Shown here: in pieces, positions 52,688 through 60,196 of the stretch
How positions within the stretch are numbered: position 1 is the first letter of the stretch
How the letters are laid out: the number at the start of each line of letters is the position of its first letter
Notes under the pieces: generated by a model
Database searches by the model: none
Seen by the model: the letters and a program-made list of their open reading frames with translations, nothing else
Told to the model about the DNA's origin: nothing
Made by a program: the position numbers and the translations under genes
Assembly: GCF_030326305.1 (NCBI RefSeq)
Contig: NZ_JACAKB010000005.1
Location: forward strand, 62,001-126,000
Reading direction: 5' to 3'
Origin: Myroides odoratimimus
Lineage (GTDB): Bacteria > Bacteroidota > Bacteroidia > Flavobacteriales > Flavobacteriaceae
Length of the DNA stretch: 64,000 nt

Positions 52688-53791
52688 TTACTGGTGTATT
52701 AATGTATACAAGGCAAAAGTACCTAACCAGTGGCTCCCCATATAATCGTCTCCTGTAATATTGCCGAACGAATTATTAAAGTGTTGAACTGACAAAGCAT
52801 TCAGATTAGGTGCTAACTCTGGTAATGCCTTCCCTATTTCTTTAAAACAAGTAGCTCTACTAAAGTTCAATCCATCCAAATGCACTAAATGTCCGTCTGA
52901 TCGATCAGATACTTTAGCTACTTCTATGGTAAAGTTCTGATCAAATAGCTGTGGTAAGAACGTCTTAGTCCAAGTGCGATACTCATCTTGATTCATTACT
53001 TTACTCATCAGGCGAGCTTCTTCTAGACATGGCGATAAAAAGTCATGTCCACTAGGTTCGAAGGCAATATTACACCCATTATCCTCACCATACAGACGTT
53101 TAGCGTTGCTTACTATTAATTGCTCAAATGCTTTATTCCCCATCTGACGTGCATAGTCTAGTGATAGTGATAGCCCAAAAGCAGTATTGTCATGTGTGCC
53201 TGTGCGTATTGGGTATAATAGTTTAGGCAGATATTCTGCATAACGTTCTTCCATAATCTTCGCTAATGGCTCTATCGTCTTCGCCCAACGTTGTGCATCA
53301 GCATCTTGCCATTGGGTTAAAGCTCCATGAAGCTGAAAGAGCCATGCCCAACCATACGTACGTTCAAAGTTTCTATTATTAGGGTCATGGAAAAAAGCTA
53401 ACTCCACTGCTACATTCTCATCTGTAATCAGATTATTTAGTCTAGTGCGTATCTGCCCATCTGCATCTAACTCAGGGAACTTCTGTAATAAAGTAACAAT
53501 AGACCAAAAGCCATGTACTGAAGAATGCCAGTCAAAACATCCATAAAATATAGGACGCAATACCTTAGGATTCTTTAGGTCGTCATTGCTGCCTAGTGTT
53601 TGTCCTAATCGGTTAGGATATTCTAATTCTATACAGTGCAAGGGCAACTCTATAATCTTCTTCGCCTCAGCCACTGTAAGTGTTAATGCTGGTTGGTCTT
53701 CTGTATTGATGGGATTATTTGAAGGCTGTTGTTTCTCTGTACACGAAAACAACAATACACTCACAAATAACAAACTTCCTATTTTTCTCAT
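52688..53791 (-). CDS. DUF2891 family lipoprotein
   Basis: The 367-aa protein has a lipoprotein signal (MRKIGSLLFVSVLLFSC, Cys17). The body is Trp- and His-rich and alpha-helical, with PLHCIELEYPNRLGQTL, RPIFYGCFDWHSSVHGFWSI, TYGWAWLFQLHGAL and GEDNGCNIAFEPSGHDFLSP. These blocks fit DUF2891, predicted to be an alpha/alpha-barrel like those of glycan-active enzymes. Catalysis is not shown. The conserved FDWHSSVHG and the end DDYMGSHWLGTFALY suggest an active-site cleft. Confidence 0.85.
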   Translation of the reverse strand: MRKIGSLLFVSVLLFSCTEKQQPSNNPINTEDQPALTLTVAEAKKIIELPLHCIELEYPNRLGQTLGSNDDLKNPKVLRPIFYGCFDWHSSVHGFWSIVTLLQKFPELDADGQIRTRLNNLITDENVAVELAFFHDPNNRNFERTYGWAWLFQLHGALTQWQDADAQRWAKTIEPLAKIMEERYAEYLPKLLYPIRTGTHDNTAFGLSLSLDYARQMGNKAFEQLIVSNAKRLYGEDNGCNIAFEPSGHDFLSPCLEEARLMSKVMNQDEYRTWTKTFLPQLFDQNFTIEVAKVSDRSDGHLVHLDGLNFSRATCFKEIGKALPELAPNLNALSVQHFNNSFGNITGDDYMGSHWLGTFALYTLIHQ

Positions 53792-53872
53792 TTTACTTTA
53801 TTCTTTATTCCTCTAAAATAGTAAAATACTCCAATCTATAAGTGTACTTTAAAAAAGAAATCTAAAATAGCT

Positions 53873-53901
53873 TTGATTCAATTTGCGAAGTCCTATTTTT
53901 G
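53873..53901 (+). promoter_or_regulatory. Consensus promoter for the DUF5074-like lipoprotein gene
   Basis: TTG (53873-53875), an 18-nt spacer and TATTTTTG (53894-53901) match the Bacteroidota consensus, 31 nt before the start codon. Confidence 0.75.
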
Positions 53902-53931
53902 TAAGCAACATAAAAAACACAAAAAACATTT

Positions 53932-55362
53932 ATGAATACTAAATTTATTACACGTTCTTTAACGCTTTCGCTTCTGGCATTAACCTTTGCTTGTAGCTCT
54001 GACGATAATAATCAAAATGAAGATGGTTTTAGAATCATCCCACCTTCTGCTCCTACTCCTCTGATACAACCTAGTGGTTTCTATATCGCTAATGAAGACT
54101 GGTTTGGACATGAAGATGGAAGTGTTAATTTTCTAGACTATGGTCTAAATAAACAATATAGAGTTTACTCAGGTGCAAATAATGGTAAAAAATTAGGCGT
54201 AACAACCACAGTAGGGGTCACTTATGGCGAGCACTATTTTTTCGTTTCTAAACAAGGAAACAGGTTTGTGGTTACTGATAAAAACTTAAAGGAAATAAAA
54301 TCTTTTGGAAGAGAGTTAGAAGATGGTAGAGCTTTCGTAGGTATCTCAGATACTAAAGGGTACATCTCTACTAGTTCTGGAATTACGATTTACCACATCG
54401 ATACCCATACAGTAGGAAAAGACATAGATGGCCTTAGTGGTGAAACAGGAAATATGGTCTATGTAGATGGTAAGGTATATGCTATTGTAGAAAGAAAAGG
54501 ATTATTTATCATTAATGCAGAGACAGACACCATTATCGAAAATAAAGCTGGAGACTATACACAAGTAACCTTAGACAAAAACGGTATCGTATGGGCAGGT
54601 AAAGGCAATGAGATAGAACGTATCAACCCAAAAAATACTCAAAATGGTAAAACTTATGATATTACTACAGCTCCTATAAAAGGCACATGGTTTGCATGGA
54701 ATCCCGGTTCTATGTCACCAAGTATGAAAGAGGATGTTATTTATTGGACAAAAGGGAATAAGGTTGTAAAGTTTAATACTAACACAGGAGAGCTTAACAC
54801 TGAGTTCTATGAACTAGGAAATGAAATTAGACAAGATGAAGAACAATTTAAACTATCATTCTATGGAGCAGGTTTGAGAGTAGACCCTGTAACAGATGAT
54901 TTAGTTCTATTAATTAAAAGAGATGGATGGGGGAGTAATGGAAGTTACAATTGGACTAGAATAGTATCTAATACAGGTGCGTTTAAAGGAGAAACCTTCA
55001 TGGAAGGTGGAAATCAGGAAACTTCTTCTTATAATGACGTTAATGGTTATTTTTGGTTCCCTTCTGTACCTTTCTTCCAAGATAATAATGCTCCTGAAAT
55101 CTTAGTGAATCAAATAGTATTAAAACCAAACAAAGAGTTCAGAGTAGCGCTTAAAGATATCGTAGTAGATCAAGATAGCCCATATAACTTAATCGAAAAG
55201 TCTGTAAAGAACTTAGAAAATGAGTTTGGTTATGCTACTATAGAAGGAGATGAATTAGTCATCAAAACAAATGAAAAAACAGGAAAAACATCAATGAATA
55301 TGAAGGTTAGTTCTAATGGAAAGAAACTTCAAAAAGATGTTGAAATCTGGGTAAGAAACTAA
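53932..55362 (+). CDS. DUF5074-like surface lipoprotein with propeller and Ig-like end
   Basis: The 476-aa protein has the lipoprotein signal MNTKFITRSLTLSLLALTFAC (Cys21; preceding residues only in part) and an Asp/Asn linker. Residues about 45-380 form a YncE-like beta-propeller: GFYIANEDWFGHEDGSVNFL, FFVSKQGNRFVVTDKNLKEI, VYVDGKVYAIVERKGLFIIN and similar blades. The last 90 residues (from APEILVNQIVLKPNKEF) look like an Ig-like domain. DUF5074 proteins often accompany TonB-dependent receptors for corrinoid or haem-type ligands; here no receptor is adjacent (the nearest is at 60197-62971). The ligand is unknown. Confidence 0.82.
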   Translation: MNTKFITRSLTLSLLALTFACSSDDNNQNEDGFRIIPPSAPTPLIQPSGFYIANEDWFGHEDGSVNFLDYGLNKQYRVYSGANNGKKLGVTTTVGVTYGEHYFFVSKQGNRFVVTDKNLKEIKSFGRELEDGRAFVGISDTKGYISTSSGITIYHIDTHTVGKDIDGLSGETGNMVYVDGKVYAIVERKGLFIINAETDTIIENKAGDYTQVTLDKNGIVWAGKGNEIERINPKNTQNGKTYDITTAPIKGTWFAWNPGSMSPSMKEDVIYWTKGNKVVKFNTNTGELNTEFYELGNEIRQDEEQFKLSFYGAGLRVDPVTDDLVLLIKRDGWGSNGSYNWTRIVSNTGAFKGETFMEGGNQETSSYNDVNGYFWFPSVPFFQDNNAPEILVNQIVLKPNKEFRVALKDIVVDQDSPYNLIEKSVKNLENEFGYATIEGDELVIKTNEKTGKTSMNMKVSSNGKKLQKDVEIWVRN

Positions 55363-55386
55363 ACATTACTTAAGTATAAATAAACT

Positions 55387-55414
55387 AGAGGTCGCTATAC
55401 AGCGACCTCTTTCA
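55387..55414 (+). terminator. Intrinsic terminator after the DUF5074-like gene
   Basis: AGAGGTCGCT (55387-55396) pairs perfectly with AGCGACCTCT (55401-55410), followed by TT. Confidence 0.8.
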
Positions 55415-55485
55415 TTACACATAAACACCTAATATTCAAACAACAAACATTTTCAAAATAGTTATCCATATAATCTCTTTTTTTG

Positions 55486-55493
55486 TACTTTTG
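55486..55493 (+). promoter_or_regulatory. Promoter -7 element for the 55509 lipoprotein gene
   Basis: TACTTTTG matches TAnnTTTG exactly, 15 nt before the ATG, giving a very short leader. Confidence 0.5.
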
Positions 55494-55508
55494 GTTAAAA
55501 TTTAAGCT

Positions 55509-56072
55509 ATGAAAACAAGAACAATGCTTACTACATTATCACTATTTTTAGTGGTATTATTGAGTAGTTGTAACAATAAGGATATTACTTCTTCTAAAGC
55601 TCTTGATACTATAGAAGCTCACTTAGAAGATAAACCTGAGTTTGAGAGTACAACAATTCAACTAGGAACTAAGAAATTTAGAAAGAAAAAAGACAGCCTA
55701 CAGATCAATCAATACAAAGTATTGGAAAAAGAAGGTTATATAGAATTTGACAATGAATCTGCTAAGAAAAAATGGTTGTCTAAAGACTCTATCTGGAACG
55801 TAACTATAAAACTAACAGAGAAAGCACACCCTTATGTCATCAATCAAAAGAGCGATAAAGTAACTGTCAAAACAATAGTGTATGCATTAGATAAAAGCAA
55901 TAATTTACAACTGAATAACAGAAGTAAAAAATCTGCTACTGCCTCTGTCATGCTATCTAAACAGTATACTCCTTTTATTGTGTTCTCTAAAGATAAAAAC
56001 CCAAACACAAAATTTATTACTAAGAAGTACAAGCTTCGCTATAGTGAAGAAAACGGATGGTCTATTAACTAG
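55509..56072 (+). CDS. Lipoprotein of unknown function
   Basis: The 187-aa protein has a lipoprotein signal with the lipobox LLSSC (Cys21). The mature part is Lys-rich, with KFRKKKDSLQINQYKVLEKE and LTEKAHPYVINQKSDKVTVK, and ends LRYSEENGWSIN, a typical end of a small secreted beta domain. It starts a likely operon with the four-helix protein (5-nt gap) and the small lipoprotein. No family is recognised. Confidence 0.7.
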   Translation: MKTRTMLTTLSLFLVVLLSSCNNKDITSSKALDTIEAHLEDKPEFESTTIQLGTKKFRKKKDSLQINQYKVLEKEGYIEFDNESAKKKWLSKDSIWNVTIKLTEKAHPYVINQKSDKVTVKTIVYALDKSNNLQLNNRSKKSATASVMLSKQYTPFIVFSKDKNPNTKFITKKYKLRYSEENGWSIN

Positions 56073-56077
56073 AAATA

Positions 56078-56548
56078 ATGGGAAAAAATATTACTATTTT
56101 AGTATTTATACAGCTTAGTCTAGCGATAATATCTGCTGTACTTATCTCTAAGATGTCTTTCTTAGGAAGAGTAGGTATTTCGCTAATGTATAAACAGTAC
56201 ACTGTATTTAAAACACCTTGGAAGACTGCATTAATTATATTTGGTATTCAGGTAGCGCTAATTATCATCTTAGCTCTATTTAAGTATTTCTCTTCAAGAC
56301 CGATTGCTAATATGGTTACAGTAGTTTTACTTATCATAGGAGCTATAGGCGCTTACTATACGTATATCGACTTTACGAGAACTTCGCATAAGCACATGAA
56401 GTTTTACTTCCATCTAGGAGGTTATATGTTTTGGTTTAACTGGATCTTCAGTTGTCTATTCTTCTTTTGTTTAAAAGGTAAAAGAAAAGCCTTACCTTTA
56501 TCAACAACTGAATTAGATCAACCTGACATTCAACCTAAGATAGATTAG
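56078..56548 (+). CDS. Four-helix membrane protein of unknown function
   Basis: The 156-aa protein has four hydrophobic segments (about 5-24, 46-66, 75-95 and 112-130) and a polar C-terminus. HKHMKFYFHLGGYMFWFNWI is a His/aromatic-rich stretch at the third-fourth helix turn. It lies 5 nt after a lipoprotein gene. No motif identifies it. Confidence 0.65.
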   Translation: MGKNITILVFIQLSLAIISAVLISKMSFLGRVGISLMYKQYTVFKTPWKTALIIFGIQVALIIILALFKYFSSRPIANMVTVVLLIIGAIGAYYTYIDFTRTSHKHMKFYFHLGGYMFWFNWIFSCLFFFCLKGKRKALPLSTTELDQPDIQPKID

Positions 56549-56579
56549 ATTATATAAAAACAACAATACTACTCACACC

Positions 56580-56828
56580 ATGAATAAACACATTATACTA
56601 ATGGCTGTTATGGCTATAATGACCGTAGGCTGCAAAGAAAACAAAGCAAATACTCCTACCGAATCTACATCTATAAAGTCTTCTACTACGAAAACAAATG
56701 ATGACAATGGTACAATGGCTATACCTATGCACGGTACTGGAGAGAATAGTTCTTCTGCTACTAATGGAAGTTTCAAAATGGATGAGAGTATGAAAAAAAA
56801 TATTCAAGAACAGAAAGCTCAGGAGTAA
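56580..56828 (+). CDS. Small Ser/Thr-rich lipoprotein
   Basis: This 82-aa protein has the lipobox MTVGC (Cys18) after a short hydrophobic signal (MNKHIILMAVMAIMTVG). The mature part is low-complexity Ser/Thr/Asn (TPTESTSIKSSTTKT) and ends MKKNIQEQKAQE. It is 31 nt after the membrane protein gene and precedes a terminator. The function is unknown. Confidence 0.6.
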   Translation: MNKHIILMAVMAIMTVGCKENKANTPTESTSIKSSTTKTNDDNGTMAIPMHGTGENSSSATNGSFKMDESMKKNIQEQKAQE

Positions 56829-56857
56829 AAAGCTTTCTTCATTTGATAAATTAGTAT

Positions 56858-56897
56858 GGCCTTAGAATTATTTGACTAGTTCTAAGGTCTTTTTATT
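56858..56897 (+). terminator. Intrinsic terminator after the small lipoprotein gene
   Basis: GGCCTTAGAA (56858-56867) pairs with TTCTAAGGTC (56880-56889; one G-T pair), followed by a T-run. Confidence 0.8.
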
Positions 56898-56973
56898 TAA
56901 TTTAAATAGAACAATAGATAACCTATCGCGAATTAAGCTCAAAAATAAATAGTCGTAATCCGTTACTATTGTT

Positions 56974-56981
56974 TATTTTTG
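56974..56981 (+). promoter_or_regulatory. Promoter -7 element for metG
   Basis: TATTTTTG matches TAnnTTTG exactly. It is 41 nt before the metG start. No clear -33 element or riboswitch is seen. Confidence 0.5.
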
Positions 56982-57022
56982 CATTCTTATTAAATTCGTT
57001 TGATATTAACAGTAATTGATAT

Positions 57023-59083
57023 ATGATACAAGAACCTAAAAGATATACTATTACAGCAGCATTGCCTTATACGAATGGACCTATCCATATCGGGCACTTA
57101 GCTGGTGTATATGTACCTGCTGATATTTATGCAAGATTCTTGCGTTTGCAAGGAAAGGACGTAGCGTTTATATGTGGAAGTGATGAGCACGGAGTAGCTA
57201 TTTCTATGAAAGCTAAAAAAGAGGGAATTACTCCTCAACAAGTAATTGATAAATACAATGGTATTATCAAGCAATCTTTTATGGACTTCGGTATCTCTTT
57301 AGACAATTACTCTCGTACTTCATCTTCTATTCACCATCAGACAGCTTCTGAATTCTTCAAGAAGCTATACAACGAGGGTAAATTTATAGAAGAAGTTACA
57401 GAACAATTATACGATGAGAAAGCTGATCAGTTCTTAGCTGACCGTTTCGTGACAGGTACTTGTCCTAAATGTGCTAATGAAGAGGCTTATGGAGACCAAT
57501 GTGAAAAATGTGGTACTTCATTAAATGCAACAGATTTAATCAATCCTAAATCTACTATCACTGGGACTAAACCAATCTTAAAGTCAACAAAACATTGGTT
57601 CTTACCATTAGACCAATATGATACATTCTTACGTGAGTGGATCTTAGAAGGTCATAAAAATGACTGGAAACCTAATGTATACGGACAAGTTAAATCTTGG
57701 TTAGAAGATGGATTAAAGCCTCGTGCTGTAACGCGTGACTTAGACTGGGGTATCCCTGTACCTGTAGAAGGTGCTGAAGGAAAAGTTCTTTATGTGTGGT
57801 TTGATGCTCCTATCGGATACATCTCTTCTACTAAAGAATGGGCTGCAAGAGAAGGTAAAGACTGGGAACCGTATTGGAAGTCTGATGATACGAAGTTAGT
57901 ACACTTCATCGGTAAGGATAATATTGTATTCCACTGTGTGATATTCCCTGCGATGTTGAAAGCAGAAGGAAGCTATATCTTACCAGATAACGTACCTGCT
58001 AATGAGTTCTTAAACTTAGAAGGGAACAAACTATCTACGTCTAAAAACTGGGCAGTATGGCTACACGAGTACTTAGAAGACTTCCCTGGTAAACAAGATG
58101 TATTGCGTTATGCCTTGACTTCTAATGCTCCTGAGACAAAAGACAACGACTTTACTTGGAAAGACTTCCAAGCTAGAAATAACAATGAGTTAGTAGCTAT
58201 ATTCGGTAACTTCATTAACCGTGTAGTAGTATTAACTAATAAATATTATGAAGGTGTAGTGCCTCACCCTAATGAATTCTCTGATGTTGATATCGCTACA
58301 TTAACTGAGTTAAGAGCTTACCCTAGTGTTATTGAAAGTTCTGTAGAGCGCTATAGATTCAGAGAGGCATTGTCAGAAATGATGAATGTAGCTCGTCTTG
58401 GTAATAAGTACTTGGCTGATGAAGAACCTTGGAAACTAATCAAAGAGAACCCAGAAAGAGTGAAAACACAAATGTATGTAGCACTACAAATAGCTGCTGC
58501 ACTAAGTACTCTTGCTGAACCTTTCTTGCCATTTAGTGCGAATAAACTTAAATCTATGCTTAAGTTAGAAAATCCTATTAACTGGAGTACTATAGCTGAA
58601 GATAAAGTATTATTACCTGCAGGACACACTATCGGACAAGCTGAACTACTATTTGCTAAGATAGAAGACGAAGAAGTACAGAAACAATTAGACCGTCTAG
58701 AAGCTTCTAAAAAAGCTAATGCTGCTGCCGCAAAAGTAGTAGAGCCTCAAAAAGAGACAGCTACTTATGAAGACTTCGCTAAGTTAGACTTACGTGTAGG
58801 TACTATCGTAGAGGCTGAGAAAATGCCAAAAGCAAATAAGCTTTTAGTATTAAAAGTAGATACTGGTATGGATGTACGTACTATCGTATCAGGTATTGCA
58901 GAACACTTCAAACCTGAAGATATCATTGGTAAGAGAGTGACGGTATTAGCTAACCTTGCTCCTCGTGCTCTAAGAGGTGTGGAGAGTCAAGGTATGATAC
59001 TAATGACTGAAGACCAAGATGGTAAGTTAGTATTCGTGAATCCAGACGAACAAAATGTAAAAAACGGAGCTACGATTAATTAA
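57023..59083 (+). CDS. metG: Methionyl-tRNA synthetase
   Basis: The 686-aa enzyme charges tRNA-Met. The HIGH signature is His22-Ile-Gly-His25 in [14 protein letters not shown] zinc knuckle is formed by [17 protein letters not shown], and [12 protein letters not shown] is the KMSKS-equivalent loop. An anticodon-binding helical domain follows. The C-terminal 110 residues (from [17 protein letters not shown]) are a dimer-forming tRNA-binding domain homologous to CsaA at 50403. The length matches the long E. coli-type MetRS. Confidence 0.97.
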   Translation: MIQEPKRYTITAALPYTNGPIHIGHLAGVYVPADIYARFLRLQGKDVAFICGSDEHGVAISMKAKKEGITPQQVIDKYNGIIKQSFMDFGISLDNYSRTSSSIHHQTASEFFKKLYNEGKFIEEVTEQLYDEKADQFLADRFVTGTCPKCANEEAYGDQCEKCGTSLNATDLINPKSTITGTKPILKSTKHWFLPLDQYDTFLREWILEGHKNDWKPNVYGQVKSWLEDGLKPRAVTRDLDWGIPVPVEGAEGKVLYVWFDAPIGYISSTKEWAAREGKDWEPYWKSDDTKLVHFIGKDNIVFHCVIFPAMLKAEGSYILPDNVPANEFLNLEGNKLSTSKNWAVWLHEYLEDFPGKQDVLRYALTSNAPETKDNDFTWKDFQARNNNELVAIFGNFINRVVVLTNKYYEGVVPHPNEFSDVDIATLTELRAYPSVIESSVERYRFREALSEMMNVARLGNKYLADEEPWKLIKENPERVKTQMYVALQIAAALSTLAEPFLPFSANKLKSMLKLENPINWSTIAEDKVLLPAGHTIGQAELLFAKIEDEEVQKQLDRLEASKKANAAAAKVVEPQKETATYEDFAKLDLRVGTIVEAEKMPKANKLLVLKVDTGMDVRTIVSGIAEHFKPEDIIGKRVTVLANLAPRALRGVESQGMILMTEDQDGKLVFVNPDEQNVKNGATIN

Positions 59084-59103
59084 TCAAAGCTTTTACAATA
59101 ACA

Positions 59104-59133
59104 AAAAGGCAGACTTTAAAAGTCTGCCTTTTG
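59104..59133. terminator. Bidirectional terminator between metG and the aldo/keto reductase gene
   Basis: AAAAGGCAGACTT (59104-59116) pairs perfectly with AAGTCTGCCTTTT (59120-59132). Confidence 0.88.
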
Positions 59134-59151
59134 CTTTTAGTTTACTATCCT

Positions 59152-60102
59152 CTAATATTCGCTCACTTTATCTAATAGAGCCATCTCTTCTACTGATAAC
59201 TTAATGTCAGTAAAACGTATTAAACTTTTTAACTGAGAGCTCGATGTAGCACTAACGATAGGAGTACTAATAGACGGTTTATGCACTTGCCATGCTATAG
59301 CAATCTCTGCAATAGTAACGTTGTGCTGTTTCGCTAATATTTCTAGTTGATCTATAATACGCATTCCTCTTTCATTAATATACCCTTTCACCATATCCTT
59401 TCTAGAACTACCTTCTATATCTTCTAAGTTTCTATACTTACCACTTAAAAAGCCACTTGCTAAAGCAAAATAGCTCATTACAGCTAACTTCTCTTCTTCT
59501 ACTAAAGACAAGTACTCATGCTCATACTTCTCTCTATCATATAGGTTATAAAGAGGCTGTATAGCTATATACTCCGCCCATCCCTTTTCTCGTGCGATAG
59601 CATTACTTGATTCAATACGTTCAACCTCTAAATTAGATGCTCCTAAATATCTTACTTTACCAGCCTTCACTAAATTATTGAAAGTCTCCATGGTTTCTTC
59701 TTGTGAAGTCTCTAAGTCATCATAGTGAGAGAAGTATAAATCAATATAATCTGTATTCAACCTCTTCAATGAAGCGTCCACACATCCTTCAATATATTCT
59801 CTCTTAAGTCCTTTTGTTCCATCTCCCATACGACCACCAACTTTAGTAGAGAGAACGATATCGTGACGCTTTTTACTCTCTTTAAACCACTTCCCTATTA
59901 TTGCTTCTGATTCACCACCTACATTACCTGGTGCCCAATGAGAATAGTTGTTCGCTGTATCTATAAAAGTTAGTCCATTGTCATACAATTCATCTAACAT
60001 CTTAAATGATTCCTTCTCATCTAAAGTCCATCCAAAGACATTCCCTCCAAAAGACAAAGCAGGAACATATAATTCCGACTTTCCAAATTTATATTTAGCC
60101 AT
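59152..60102 (-). CDS. Aldo/keto reductase
   Basis: The 316-aa TIM-barrel NADPH oxidoreductase has the catalytic tetrad Asp48 and Tyr53 (FIDTANNYSHWAPGN), Lys87 (STKVGGRMG) and His126 (DLYFSHYDD). The cofactor end is STPIVSATSSSQLKSLI. It looks like the YdbC/Tas-type branch of AKRs; the substrate is unknown. Its terminator region (60144-60172) separates it from the upstream TonB receptor gene. Confidence 0.92.
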   Translation of the reverse strand: MAKYKFGKSELYVPALSFGGNVFGWTLDEKESFKMLDELYDNGLTFIDTANNYSHWAPGNVGGESEAIIGKWFKESKKRHDIVLSTKVGGRMGDGTKGLKREYIEGCVDASLKRLNTDYIDLYFSHYDDLETSQEETMETFNNLVKAGKVRYLGASNLEVERIESSNAIAREKGWAEYIAIQPLYNLYDREKYEHEYLSLVEEEKLAVMSYFALASGFLSGKYRNLEDIEGSSRKDMVKGYINERGMRIIDQLEILAKQHNVTIAEIAIAWQVHKPSISTPIVSATSSSQLKSLIRFTDIKLSVEEMALLDKVSEY

Positions 60103-60143
60103 AATTTTACATTTCTATTATAACTCTAAAGTTAAGCAATAAA

Positions 60144-60172
60144 AAAAGGAGACCAGTAATGATCTCCTTTTT
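60144..60172 (-). terminator. Intrinsic terminator after the TonB-dependent receptor gene
   Basis: On the minus strand AAAGGAGATCA and TGGTCTCCTTT pair around a short loop (one T-G pair) and are followed by a T-run. Confidence 0.85.
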
Positions 60173-60196
60173 TATGATATATTTTATAATAACTTA

